Notes under the pieces: generated by a model
Seen by the model: the letters and a program-made list of their open reading frames with translations, nothing else
Told to the model about the DNA's origin: nothing
Database searches by the model: none
In this document: in pieces, positions 8,501 to 16,570 of the stretch
Numbering within the stretch: the first letter of the stretch is position 1
Layout: each line of letters opens with the position of its first letter
Assembly (NCBI GenBank): GCA_945911015.1
Contig: CAMDZW010000020.1
Location: forward strand, 1-64,000
From: an uncultured Propionibacteriaceae bacterium
GTDB lineage: Bacteria; Actinomycetota; Actinomycetes; Propionibacteriales; Propionibacteriaceae
Direction of reading: 5' to 3'
Length of the DNA stretch: 64,000 nucleotides
Program-made: the position numbers and the translations under genes

Positions 8501-10383
8501 CCGTGGGCATCGGCGACATGTCAGGAGACGTCTTCGGCAACGGCATGTTGCGCAGCCGTCACACCCGTCTGGTGGCCGCCTTCGACCATCGCCACATCTT
8601 CGTCGACCCGGATCCGGATCCGGGTCGCGGCTTCGACGAGCGGCAGCGACTGTTCGATCTGCCGCGCTCGAGCTGGGCCGACTACGACCAGGGCCTGATC
8701 AGCGACGGCGGGGGTGTCTTCGACCGGCAGGCGAAGTCCATCACCGTCACCGAACCGATGCGTGCCGCCCTCGGCATCGCCGAGGGGGTCAGCGAACTCG
8801 CCCCGACCGAGTTGATCCGGGCGATCCTGACCGCACCGGTCGACCTGCTGTGGAACGGCGGCATCGGCACCTATGTCAAGGCCACGACTGAGACCGACAG
8901 CCAGGTAGGAGACCGCAGCAACGATCCGGTACGGGTCAACGGTGCCGACCTGCGTGCCCGCTGCGTCGGTGAAGGCGGCAACCTCGGCTTCACCCAGCGT
9001 GGCCGGATCGAGTATGCCCTCGCGGGCGGCCGGATCAACACTGACTTCATCGACAACTCGGCCGGAGTCGACACCTCCGACCACGAGGTCAACATCAAGG
9101 TGCTGCTGGCGCCTCAGGTCCGTGCCGGCACCCTGTCGCTGGCCGACCGTGACGAACTCCTTGCCTCGATGACCGACGAGGTCGCCGAGCTGGTGCTGCG
9201 CCACAACTATGACCAGAACCTGGCGCTGGCCAATTCGATCGGCCAGACCGCGGCGATGGCAGGGGTCCACGAGAGCTGGATGCGCGAACTGGAGCAGACC
9301 GGGCAGTTGTCGCGGAGCCTGGAAGATCTGCCCAGCACAGAGGAGTTCGCCCAACGCCGTGCCAGCGGTGGGGGACTGACCACCCCGGAGCTGGCCGTGC
9401 TGTTGTCCTACACCAAGATCCGCCTCGGTGAGCAGGTGCTGGCCAGTGATCTTCCCGACGATCCGTGGTTGGCCGACCGGCTGGTCAGCTACTTCCCACG
9501 GCCGCTGCAGGAGCAGTGGTCGCAGGTGATGGCTGACCATCCGCTGCACCGCGAGATCATCACCACCGGGGTGGTCAGCAACTTCGTCAACCGTGCCGGG
9601 ATCACCTCGCAGTTCCGGATCAGTGCCGAGACCGGTGCCGAAGCCACCCAGGCGATCCGCTGTCACCTGATCGCCCGCGAGGTCTGTGGCGCCGACGAAC
9701 TCGATCGGCAGCTGGTTGCCCTCGACCACCAGGTCAGCGCCGAGGTGCAGTCCAGGATGCGCCTGGAGGTGCGGACCCTGGTCGAACGGGCCACGCGCTG
9801 GTTCGCGACCAAACTGGCCGGATCCGGAGAACCGATCGACATCGCCAAGGCCGTTGCCGACTACGGTCCCGGGACGGCGCGTCTTGCCGAGCGGTTGATG
9901 GACCTGCTGCCCGCCGAACAGGTCGGGTCGGTGACGGCCCGCCGCGACGAACTGGTGGCAGCTGGCGTGCCCACCGATCTCGCCCAGCGGGTTGCGCTGC
10001 TGCCGGAGCTGTTCCCGGCCCTGGTGATCTGCCGGATTGCTGCCGAGACCGGCGCCGACCCGGACCGCGTCGCCGAGGCCCTCTTCGGGGTGACGTCCGC
10101 GCTGCAGCTGGACCGGATCCTGGCCGCGATCATCCGCCTGCCTCGCGGCGACTGGTGGGACCGGATGGCCCGGGCCGCGCTGCGTGACGACTTCCATGCC
10201 GTACGGGCCGCGCTGACTCGGCAGGTGCTCGACGCCGGCGGGTTGACCGCCTGGCAGGACAGCCACGCCGACCACCTGGGTAGTGTGGTGGAGGAGTTGG
10301 CTGGACTGGGCAGCGATGCCGAGGGAGCGGGCCTGGCCCGTATGTCGGTGGCCCTGCGGGTCATGCGATCGTTGGTGGCATGA
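5572..10383 (+). CDS. gdh: NAD-specific glutamate dehydrogenase, large (about 180 kDa) type
   Basis: Interconverts glutamate and 2-oxoglutarate plus ammonia with NAD. At 1603 residues it belongs to the giant GDH class (bacterial NAD-GDH, as in mycobacteria and Streptomyces): long N-terminal ACT-like region, catalytic core and C-terminal extension. Core motifs are clear: [20 protein letters not shown], the lysine-rich [12 protein letters not shown], the cofactor-domain stretch [17 protein letters not shown], and [12 protein letters not shown]. GTG 5572 is preferred because TAGGGT (5559-5564) ends 7 nt upstream, suggesting a leaderless transcript; ATG 5542 is an alternative. In mycobacteria this enzyme is controlled by the FHA protein GarA and the kinase PknG; a pknG cluster lies 8 kb downstream. 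Confidence 0.95.
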   Translation: [1603 protein letters not shown]

Positions 10384-11210
10384 AGATCGACCTGCACACC
10401 CACTCCGCAGTCAGCGACGGCACCGACACCCCTGCAGATCTCATCCGGGCAGCGGTGGGAGCCGGTCTCGATGTGGTCGCCCTGACCGATCACGACACCG
10501 GTGCCGGGCTCGCCGAAGCGGCTGCGACGGCAGCCGAACTCGGGATCGAGTTCATGCCCGGGGTGGAGATGTCGACCAAGTATGCCGGGCACAGTGTCCA
10601 CCTGCTCGGGTACGGGGCCGACCTCACCCAGCCCGAACTGGCCGCCGAACTGGTACGGGTGAGGTCGGGCCGTACCGGCCGACTCCAGCCGGTGCTGGCC
10701 AAACTGAGGGAGCTGGGCGTGCCGGTCAGCGAGGCCGAGGTGCTGGCTCAGGTGGGGGAGAGCCCATCGGTGGGCCGGCCCCACATCGCTGATGCTCTGG
10801 TCGCGGCCGGTCATGTCGCGGATCGCCGGGAGGCCTTCGATCGGTTCCTCCACGACGGCGGCCCGGCCCATGTCGCCCGCTATGCCACGTCAGTCGAGGA
10901 TGGGATCCGGCTGCTTCTGGCGGCCGGCGGTGTGCCCGTGCTGGCCCATCCGTGGGGCCGAGGGACACGAGAGGTGCTCAGCGTCGACGTGTTGCGGGAA
11001 CTGACCCGGGTCGGGTTGGCCGGGATCGAGGTCGAACACCAGGATCATCCCGGCGACCTCCGCCGTGAACTGCGTGGCATCGCCGCGAAACTTGATCTTT
11101 TGCCGACCGGGTCGAGCGACTACCACGGCACCGGCAAGGTCGACCATGACCTGGGGTGCAACACGACCGATCGTGGGGTCTATGCAGAAATCGCCGCCCG
11201 GATCGGATGA
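10380..11210 (+). CDS. PHP-domain metal-dependent phosphoesterase
   Basis: A 276-residue PHP-domain hydrolase. Metal ligands are evident: HTHS at residues 6-9, LTDHD, the Glu of GVEM, VLAHPWG and the late SSDYHG motif. Closest in layout to the YciV/RNase AM group, which acts on 3',5'-nucleotide bisphosphates or short RNA 5' ends. The substrate here cannot be decided from sequence. The ATG overlaps the glutamate dehydrogenase stop (ATGA), so the two genes are translationally coupled. Confidence 0.9.
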   Translation: MKIDLHTHSAVSDGTDTPADLIRAAVGAGLDVVALTDHDTGAGLAEAAATAAELGIEFMPGVEMSTKYAGHSVHLLGYGADLTQPELAAELVRVRSGRTGRLQPVLAKLRELGVPVSEAEVLAQVGESPSVGRPHIADALVAAGHVADRREAFDRFLHDGGPAHVARYATSVEDGIRLLLAAGGVPVLAHPWGRGTREVLSVDVLRELTRVGLAGIEVEHQDHPGDLRRELRGIAAKLDLLPTGSSDYHGTGKVDHDLGCNTTDRGVYAEIAARIG

Positions 11211-11252
11211 TCCGGACGGCGAGTGTGTGCTCTGCTGTCGCAGTGGGTTGAC

Positions 11253-12689
11253 TCAGGCCTCTGCTGCCGCAGTGGGGGCCTGTGACCCGCCACCAGAGCT
11301 GCGACGGCGACGGCGGCGACGGCGCGGGGTCCCGTCACCGGAGACCTCGACCACCTCGGCCTTCTCCGCGCTGGGGCCGCTGTTGCCGCGGCTGACGGCG
11401 ACACCGTCACGGGTACGGCGACGCTGACGGTCCGGGCGGGGCCGGGACTCACGACGTGGCCGCTCCCGGCCGGTGGAGCCGGTCTTCTCGGCTGGCTTGG
11501 CCTCGACGAGGCGACCCTTGACATCGGTGGGGATGCCGAGGTCGTGGTAGAGGTGCTCGGAGGTCGAGTAGGTCTCCTGCGGGTCGGTGAACGGCAGACC
11601 GAGGGTCTTGTTGATCACCTTCCACCGGGTGGTGTCAGCCCAGTCGACGAAGGTGATCGCGACTCCGGAGGCACCGGCGCGGCCGGTGCGACCGATCCGA
11701 TGGACATAGGTCTTGTCGTCCTCGGGGCATTCGTGGTTGATGACGTGGGTGACGCCGGTGACATCGATGCCGCGGGCGGCGACATCGGTGGCGACCAGGA
11801 CATCGACCGAACCGTCGCGGAACCGCTTCAATGCCTTCTCACGGGCCGCCTGGTTGAGGTCACCGTGGATCGAGGCAGCCTGGAAACCACGCTCGACCAG
11901 GTCGTCGGTGAGTCGCTGGGCGGCACGTTTGGTCCGGCAGAAGATCATGCACCGGTTGCGACCCTCGGCCTGCAGGATGCGGGCCACCACCTCGGGCTTG
12001 TCGAGGTCATGGGCCTGGTAGACGAACTGGGCGGTCGCCGGGACGGTCTGCTCGTCAGCGGCGGACTCGGCGCGGATGTTGACCGGGTGGCGCAGGTGGC
12101 GACGGGCCAGCGAAACGATCGCCGAGGGCATGGTCGCCGAGAACAACAAGGTCTGGCGCAGCTCCGGGGTCTTGGCCAGAATCCGCTCGACATCAGGCAG
12201 GAAACCCAGATCGAGCATCTCGTCGGCCTCGTCGAGGACGACGACCTTGACATGGCTCAGGTCCAGCGCACCGCGATCGGCAAGGTCGAGCAGGCGGCCG
12301 GGCGTGCCGACGACGATTTCGACCCCTCGGGCGAGGGCATCGAGCTGTGGTTCGTAGCCGACACCGCCGTAGACGCTGACCAACCGGGCCTTGCGCTTGC
12401 TGGCGGCGGTGACCAAGTCGTTGCTGACCTGGCTGGCGAGCTCGCGGGTCGGGGCGACGACCAGAGCCTGGGGCTTGCCGGGGGCAGCCTGCTCCTCGAA
12501 GTCACGGTCACCGGGCACGACGATGCGCTGCAGCAGTGTGACGCCGAAGGCAAGGGTCTTGCCGGTGCCGGTGCGGGCTTGGCCGATCATGTCAGTGCCG
12601 GTGATGGCGATCGGGATCGCCATTGACTGGATCGGGAAGGGATGGGTGATGCCGACGGCGCTGAGTGCGTCGACGATGTCAGGCATCAC
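11253..12689 (-). CDS. DEAD-box ATP-dependent RNA helicase (RhlE-like); true N-terminus uncertain
   Basis: RNA-unwinding ATPase with all core motifs: Q motif (PFPIQ), ARTGTGKT, PTRELA, VLDEADEMLD, SAT, ARGIDV and HRIGRTGRAG, then a basic Arg-rich tail (RRRRRRRRSSGGG) that probably binds RNA. Homologous to the M. tuberculosis Rv3211 gene, which has the same neighbours. The coordinate uses GTG 12689, which omits TFADLG, the Q-motif phenylalanine segment. The frame stays open to a TGA at 12794-12792 but contains no ATG, GTG or TTG upstream. A CTG at 12779, with AAGAGG seven bases before it, would restore the full N-terminus (508 residues). Confidence 0.9.
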   Translation of the reverse strand: MMPDIVDALSAVGITHPFPIQSMAIPIAITGTDMIGQARTGTGKTLAFGVTLLQRIVVPGDRDFEEQAAPGKPQALVVAPTRELASQVSNDLVTAASKRKARLVSVYGGVGYEPQLDALARGVEIVVGTPGRLLDLADRGALDLSHVKVVVLDEADEMLDLGFLPDVERILAKTPELRQTLLFSATMPSAIVSLARRHLRHPVNIRAESAADEQTVPATAQFVYQAHDLDKPEVVARILQAEGRNRCMIFCRTKRAAQRLTDDLVERGFQAASIHGDLNQAAREKALKRFRDGSVDVLVATDVAARGIDVTGVTHVINHECPEDDKTYVHRIGRTGRAGASGVAITFVDWADTTRWKVINKTLGLPFTDPQETYSTSEHLYHDLGIPTDVKGRLVEAKPAEKTGSTGRERPRRESRPRPDRQRRRTRDGVAVSRGNSGPSAEKAEVVEVSGDGTPRRRRRRRRSSGGGSQAPTAAAEA

Positions 12690-12989
12690 GCCGAGATCAG
12701 CAAAGGTCTGCTGCTCTACGGCCGGGGTGGATTCGGGGTCGGTCGAGCCGGTTTCCGGGCTCGTCAGGTCGTGGCTCAGGATTTTGCCTCTTCATGTACC
12801 GGGCGCGCGGTGGGCCCGTGTGTGGGACGTCTGCCCCCAGCGGCCGCTGCACGGCCAGATGGGCCGGGCGCCGCGCGTCGGCGTGACGCCGCGGTCAGCG
12901 TCGGAACAGGACGCATACTGTGCGTATCTTCGCCAGTGTAGCCGGTCGGCGTCACACATCCCGGATCGGGGCCGATTAAGCTGATCGTC

Positions 12990-13685
12990 GTGAGTAGCGA
13001 TGAAGGACACGTGGCGATGGAGGGACACATGGACCGTACTGATCCGGCACCGGTGACGCGGTTCGTCGGTCTGCTTGCGGTGGCGGAGATGTTGGCCGCC
13101 GAACAGATCGGACTTGCTGCCGGTGCTGCCCCGGACTTCGCCACCCGTCGGATCCTGATGGACCTGCTGGCCGAACGGGCCGTGCGCTACCGCACGCTCG
13201 TTGCCTTGATCGAGGGGGGAGGCGACGATCCCGCGGCCGTGATGGAGAGCCAGCAGGCGGCGCTGGTCGAGTTCCACTCCCGTACGGTGGCCTCGACCTG
13301 GACCGAGCACCTGGTGAAACTGATCGCCGGGCTGGGCATTTCGCGTGATCTCGGCGTCGAGGCCGAGCCGCGAGCCAAGGGCGAGCTGGGGGACCTGCTC
13401 ACCGACGATCCGACCACTGATCTGGAATCAGTGCTGGCCGATGCGTTACGGACGGCACTGGCCCAGAACCCGGCCGAACTGGGCCGACTGTCGTTGTGGG
13501 CACGTCGGATGTCGGCAGAGGCACTCACCCAGGCCCAGACGGTGGTCTCGCGCGACGAGGGCCTGGCGGAATTCCTGGCCCCTCGCGGTGAGCACGGGCC
13601 CGACCTGGCTGAATTGACAGCCGTGTTCAGCCGTCTGCTGCAGCACCACAACCAACGGATGGCCGATCTCGGCCTGACTCTGTGA
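12990..13685 (+). CDS. Ferritin-like fold protein (MiaE-like hydroxylase family, Rv3210c type)
   Basis: All-helical protein of 231 residues resembling the ferritin-like, tRNA-hydroxylase-related family found beside DUF3107 and the DEAD helicase in actinobacteria (Rv3210c position). Visible blocks include FVGLLAVAEMLAAEQIGLA and VEFHSRTVASTWTEHLVKL, which carry possible metal-ligand Glu and His residues. Two starts are possible: GTG 12990, with TAAGCT (12977-12982) ending 7 nt upstream and so leaderless, or ATG 13029 with GGAGGG just before it (218 residues). Its biochemical role in actinobacteria is not established. Confidence 0.8.
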   Translation: MSSDEGHVAMEGHMDRTDPAPVTRFVGLLAVAEMLAAEQIGLAAGAAPDFATRRILMDLLAERAVRYRTLVALIEGGGDDPAAVMESQQAALVEFHSRTVASTWTEHLVKLIAGLGISRDLGVEAEPRAKGELGDLLTDDPTTDLESVLADALRTALAQNPAELGRLSLWARRMSAEALTQAQTVVSRDEGLAEFLAPRGEHGPDLAELTAVFSRLLQHHNQRMADLGLTL

Positions 13686-13711
13686 ACCGGAGGGCCGGTA
13701 GCGGCCTGTGA

Positions 13712-13939
13712 TCAGACGGAGCCGAAGCCAACCGGGCGAGCGTTCTCCTCGCCGATCTCGACGTAGCCGATGCCAGCTGCCGGGATCAGGACCGTGCGGC
13801 CCCGCTCACCGACGAGCCGCAGCACGCCACTGTCCTCGAGTGCGGTTGCGAGGGCCTGCTCGACCTCGTCTGCAGTCTGCTCGGTCTCGACAACGACCTC
13901 GCGGCTGAGCTGACGAACGCCGACCTTGATCTCCACCAT
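13712..13939 (-). CDS. DUF3107 family small protein (Rv3208A/TB9.4 type)
   Basis: A 75-residue protein that starts MVEIKVGVRQLSREVVVET and ends YVEIGEENARPVGFG, the full length of this conserved actinobacterial family. AGGAG lies four bases before the ATG. In M. tuberculosis the homologue Rv3208A sits directly beside the TetR gene Rv3208; here about 14 kb separates the two. Function unknown. Confidence 0.9.
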   Translation of the reverse strand: MVEIKVGVRQLSREVVVETEQTADEVEQALATALEDSGVLRLVGERGRTVLIPAAGIGYVEIGEENARPVGFGSV

Positions 13940-14032
13940 GTGCTCCTGAATGTCGTACGGGATGAGTCACCACCGTGTGTGGTGCCGTCGGGTCAAATCT
14001 GCCACATGGGCTCCGGTGCGACCGAGGCGGGA

Positions 14033-15166
14033 TCAGCCGAGGGTTTCGATCTCTTCCTCGGTGGCGCGCCGGATCACCATCCGGGTCCAGGCGCCGAGAT
14101 AGATCCGGTCATCGGGATCGAGCTCCTGACGTTCGCCGACGACCAGCGGGTCCTGGGGCAACCCGGCCAGGGAGCCGGCGACATAGGTGCCGTTGGCCGA
14201 GTCGAGGTCCTCGATCCACCAGCGACGTCCGTCGGTGGTGAGTTGTGCCTGACGGCGGCTGGCTCCGGGATCGGAGTCGCAGTCGACATCAGGGTCGATG
14301 TTGCGGCTACGGGAAGGCCGACCGACCAGATTCGACTTCTTGCGCAGCGGCACGATCGTCGGCAGTCCCGGTGACGGCATCGGATCGGGCGGTTCCTGCT
14401 GGCGGTACCAGTCTGGGTCGACCCAGACCTCGGCGACCCATTCGAAGGGCAGCTCGTCGGTTGCCACCGGCGCCGAGTCGTAGCCGCCGGAGACCCCGAA
14501 CAGCGCACCACTGCCATCGGCGGCGGTCTCCGCCTCGGCGGCCAACTCGTCGTCAAGGAACTGGGCGCTGTAGGACAGATGTTCTGGCTCGTCGGGAAGG
14601 TTCGGTTGGTCCGCTGATCCCAGCTCGTCCTCGGTCGGGGGCTCCTCGATGCCCTCGCCGACTGCTGCATCGTCGTGCCCGAGGTCGGTGACCGGGTCCT
14701 CGGTCGCCCCATCCCCAGCCTGCTCGTCACCAGCCTGCTCGTCACCGGTCTGGTCGTCGCCGGTCTGGTCGTCACCGGTCTGGTCGTCGCCGGTCTGGTC
14801 GTCACCGGTCTGGTCGTCACCGGTCTGGTCGTCGTCCTCGGCGTGATCGTCGTCAGGCTCTCGGTTCAGATCGGACTCCGTCTCGGTGTGATCATCCTCG
14901 GCAGTCTCGGCGGAGGCCGCGGCGAACGGACTCACCCAGGGGCGGGGCATGGTCCCGGTGGTGAAGTCATACCCACAGGCCTCGCAGAACAGGGCATTGG
15001 CAACGTTCTCGGTCTGGCAGTTCGGGCATTCGACACCCGCCGGAGCGGCCGGGGCCGCCGGTGCCGGGGTGGCTCCCGAACCTGTTGAGGGTGCGTCCAT
15101 CGGCGTACCACAGACATCGCAGTAGTCACTGGCGTCTGAGGTGTGCCCTTCGGGGCAGATGCTCAT
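14033..15166 (-). CDS. FHA-domain protein with N-terminal double zinc ribbon
   Basis: Cytoplasmic 377-residue protein, last gene of the ten-gene signalling run. Residues 1-75 hold two Cys-pair ribbons (CPEGH...CDVCG and CPNC...CEACG). A highly acidic linker follows, with six DDQTG and two DEQAG repeats, and the C-terminus is an FHA domain (VGRPSRSRN, ASRRQAQL, DLDSANGTYV). FHA domains bind phosphothreonine; the conserved SxxH motif reads SRRQ, with Gln in place of His. As a neighbour of kinase and phosphatase genes it probably reads out phosphorylation, like GarA or FhaA. It lacks an obvious GarA-type ETTS phosphosite. The gap to the VWA gene is 17 bp. Confidence 0.88.
   Translation of the reverse strand: MSICPEGHTSDASDYCDVCGTPMDAPSTGSGATPAPAAPAAPAGVECPNCQTENVANALFCEACGYDFTTGTMPRPWVSPFAAASAETAEDDHTETESDLNREPDDDHAEDDDQTGDDQTGDDQTGDDQTGDDQTGDDQTGDEQAGDEQAGDGATEDPVTDLGHDDAAVGEGIEEPPTEDELGSADQPNLPDEPEHLSYSAQFLDDELAAEAETAADGSGALFGVSGGYDSAPVATDELPFEWVAEVWVDPDWYRQQEPPDPMPSPGLPTIVPLRKKSNLVGRPSRSRNIDPDVDCDSDPGASRRQAQLTTDGRRWWIEDLDSANGTYVAGSLAGLPQDPLVVGERQELDPDDRIYLGAWTRMVIRRATEEEIETLG
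14716..14835. repeat. Eight 15-bp in-frame tandem repeats in the FHA gene
   Basis: Eight consecutive 15-bp units (consensus GTCACCGGTCTGGTC on the plus strand, drifting to CAGCCTGCTCGTCAC in the first two) encode DDQTG/DEQAG pentapeptides. The unit is a multiple of three, so copy-number change would keep the reading frame. Confidence 0.9.
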
Positions 15167-15183
15167 GTGCGGTCCTGAGGGTG

Positions 15184-16461
15184 TCAGCGGATGCGGGTCG
15201 TCTTGGTCGACGCGGTGTCGAGGGCCATCTCATCGGCCTTGTCGACACTGCGCTTGAGTCTGACGGTACCTTCCCGCTCATCGGTGATGTCGACGACCTT
15301 GCGCAGGCGAGTGGTGGCCTCGTTGTTGCCGGTCTCGGCGGCGAGCTTGACCGCCCGCCCCAATTTGAGAGTGGCGGTGGCCTCGTCGCCCATCGCCTTG
15401 GCGGCGAGCCCCTCCTGGATGGCCGAGGCGAGTTCGGTCTGACCGGTGTAGTGGGCAACCTCAGGATTGATCCGCGCGGTCAGCGACTCGTCGCTGCTCC
15501 AACGGGCCTTGACCAGTCCCTGTGCTTCGACCTGTCCGGCAATGGTGATCTGGATCCGGGCGGCGAGCTGCTCCTGGCCGACGGCCTTGGGAGCAAGTCG
15601 GACCTGGACGTGGTAGTCGCGCTTCTCGTCGCCCCAGGCACCGGTGGGATAGGCGGTAGTCAACGGATTGACCTGTACGGCCCGGTCGGTGAGGTCCTCG
15701 ACGGTCGGCGAGACCTGACGGACGAACTGGACCTGGGCCCCCTGTGGCGCCCACACGCGAAGCTCTGCATCGGCCACCCCACGACCCATGGCGGTCGACA
15801 TGATGTTGGAGAACTCCTGGGCCATCAGCTGGGGATGCGGGATGATGTCGACAGTGCCGAGCAGAGCCTGGGCGACCTTGCGGACCTCGTCGACCTTCCA
15901 CTGCACACCGACACCGCGGCAGTCACACTGGAACTGGCCGGTCGCATCACGGATCGCCCGGTCGAGGTCCTCGGGACGCTCGTTGTGGTTCTCACCGTCG
16001 GTCAGCAGGATCGCATGCTTCTGGCCGAGGGAGGGGACCGAAGCAAACAGACGGCGGGCCAGAGTCAGCCAGGTGCCGATCGCGGTGCCACCATCGGCCC
16101 GGAAGGTCTGGATCGACTGGATCGCCTGGAACCGGCTGGTCGGATCCATGCGGACCATGCCGACGCCGGCGCGGGCCGGTGGGTAGGCCAGATAGGCCTG
16201 GTGGTTGCCGGCCACAATGGCAAACCAGGTGCCGTCGGTGATCTGCTCGACCGCAGCGCGGGCGGCCGTCTTGGCCGCCTCCATGTTGGACACCCCCATC
16301 GATCCGGAGGTGTCGACGATGATGATCTCGCCGGCATCTCCGCCGCCGGTTCGCCCGGCCTGACCGGCACCTTGGCATTCGATGGTGACAATGGAGTTCA
16401 CATCGGTACCACCGTCAGGCAGGAACTCGTTCTGGTAGACGGCGGCACTGAATGTTGCCAT
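15184..16461 (-). CDS. VWA-domain protein, TerY-like
   Basis: A 425-residue cytoplasmic protein with a von Willebrand A domain. The metal-ion-dependent adhesion site is intact: DTSGS at residues 50-54, TAIG, and LLTDGENHNE. The C-terminal half (WAPQGAQVQFVRQVSPTVED and beyond) is a beta-rich region seen in VWA proteins that pair with kinases and PP2C phosphatases, the arrangement called the TerY phosphorylation triad in Ter-type systems. A GGGAGAG ribosome site lies 11 bases before the ATG. The 109-bp gap to the PP2C gene is the largest in the run and could hold an internal promoter, though I see no convincing -35/-10 pair. Confidence 0.88.
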   Translation of the reverse strand: MATFSAAVYQNEFLPDGGTDVNSIVTIECQGAGQAGRTGGGDAGEIIIVDTSGSMGVSNMEAAKTAARAAVEQITDGTWFAIVAGNHQAYLAYPPARAGVGMVRMDPTSRFQAIQSIQTFRADGGTAIGTWLTLARRLFASVPSLGQKHAILLTDGENHNERPEDLDRAIRDATGQFQCDCRGVGVQWKVDEVRKVAQALLGTVDIIPHPQLMAQEFSNIMSTAMGRGVADAELRVWAPQGAQVQFVRQVSPTVEDLTDRAVQVNPLTTAYPTGAWGDEKRDYHVQVRLAPKAVGQEQLAARIQITIAGQVEAQGLVKARWSSDESLTARINPEVAHYTGQTELASAIQEGLAAKAMGDEATATLKLGRAVKLAAETGNNEATTRLRKVVDITDEREGTVRLKRSVDKADEMALDTASTKTTRIR

Positions 16462-16570
16462 CAGGTGTCACTCTCCCTCAAGACTGTGAACACGATGGGT
16501 CCACGGCGTACACGATCGCAGCCAAGTATGCCTGCCGGAGGTCTCGTCCGGGCCATCGGCAGGCCGAGGT

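Noticed and set aside
8521-10275. Long antisense frames (up to 584 codons) across the glutamate dehydrogenase gene
   Set aside because: Low-complexity, His/Gln/Gly-rich text typical of antisense frames in GC-rich genes; the plus strand has full GDH motifs.
12895-12945. GCATAC...GCGTATC as an operator or terminator between helicase and ferritin-like genes
   Set aside because: Only a 4-bp inverted match (ATAC/GTAT); too weak to call.
14716-14835. Short-unit repeat array as a possible CRISPR
   Set aside because: Units are contiguous, 15 bp, without spacers, and encode an in-frame pentapeptide repeat inside the FHA gene.
16462-16570. Separate promoter or terminator in the 109-bp gap between PP2C and VWA genes
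   Set aside because: A CATACT box exists on the minus strand but no -35 at a fitting distance and no hairpin; left as an open possibility only.
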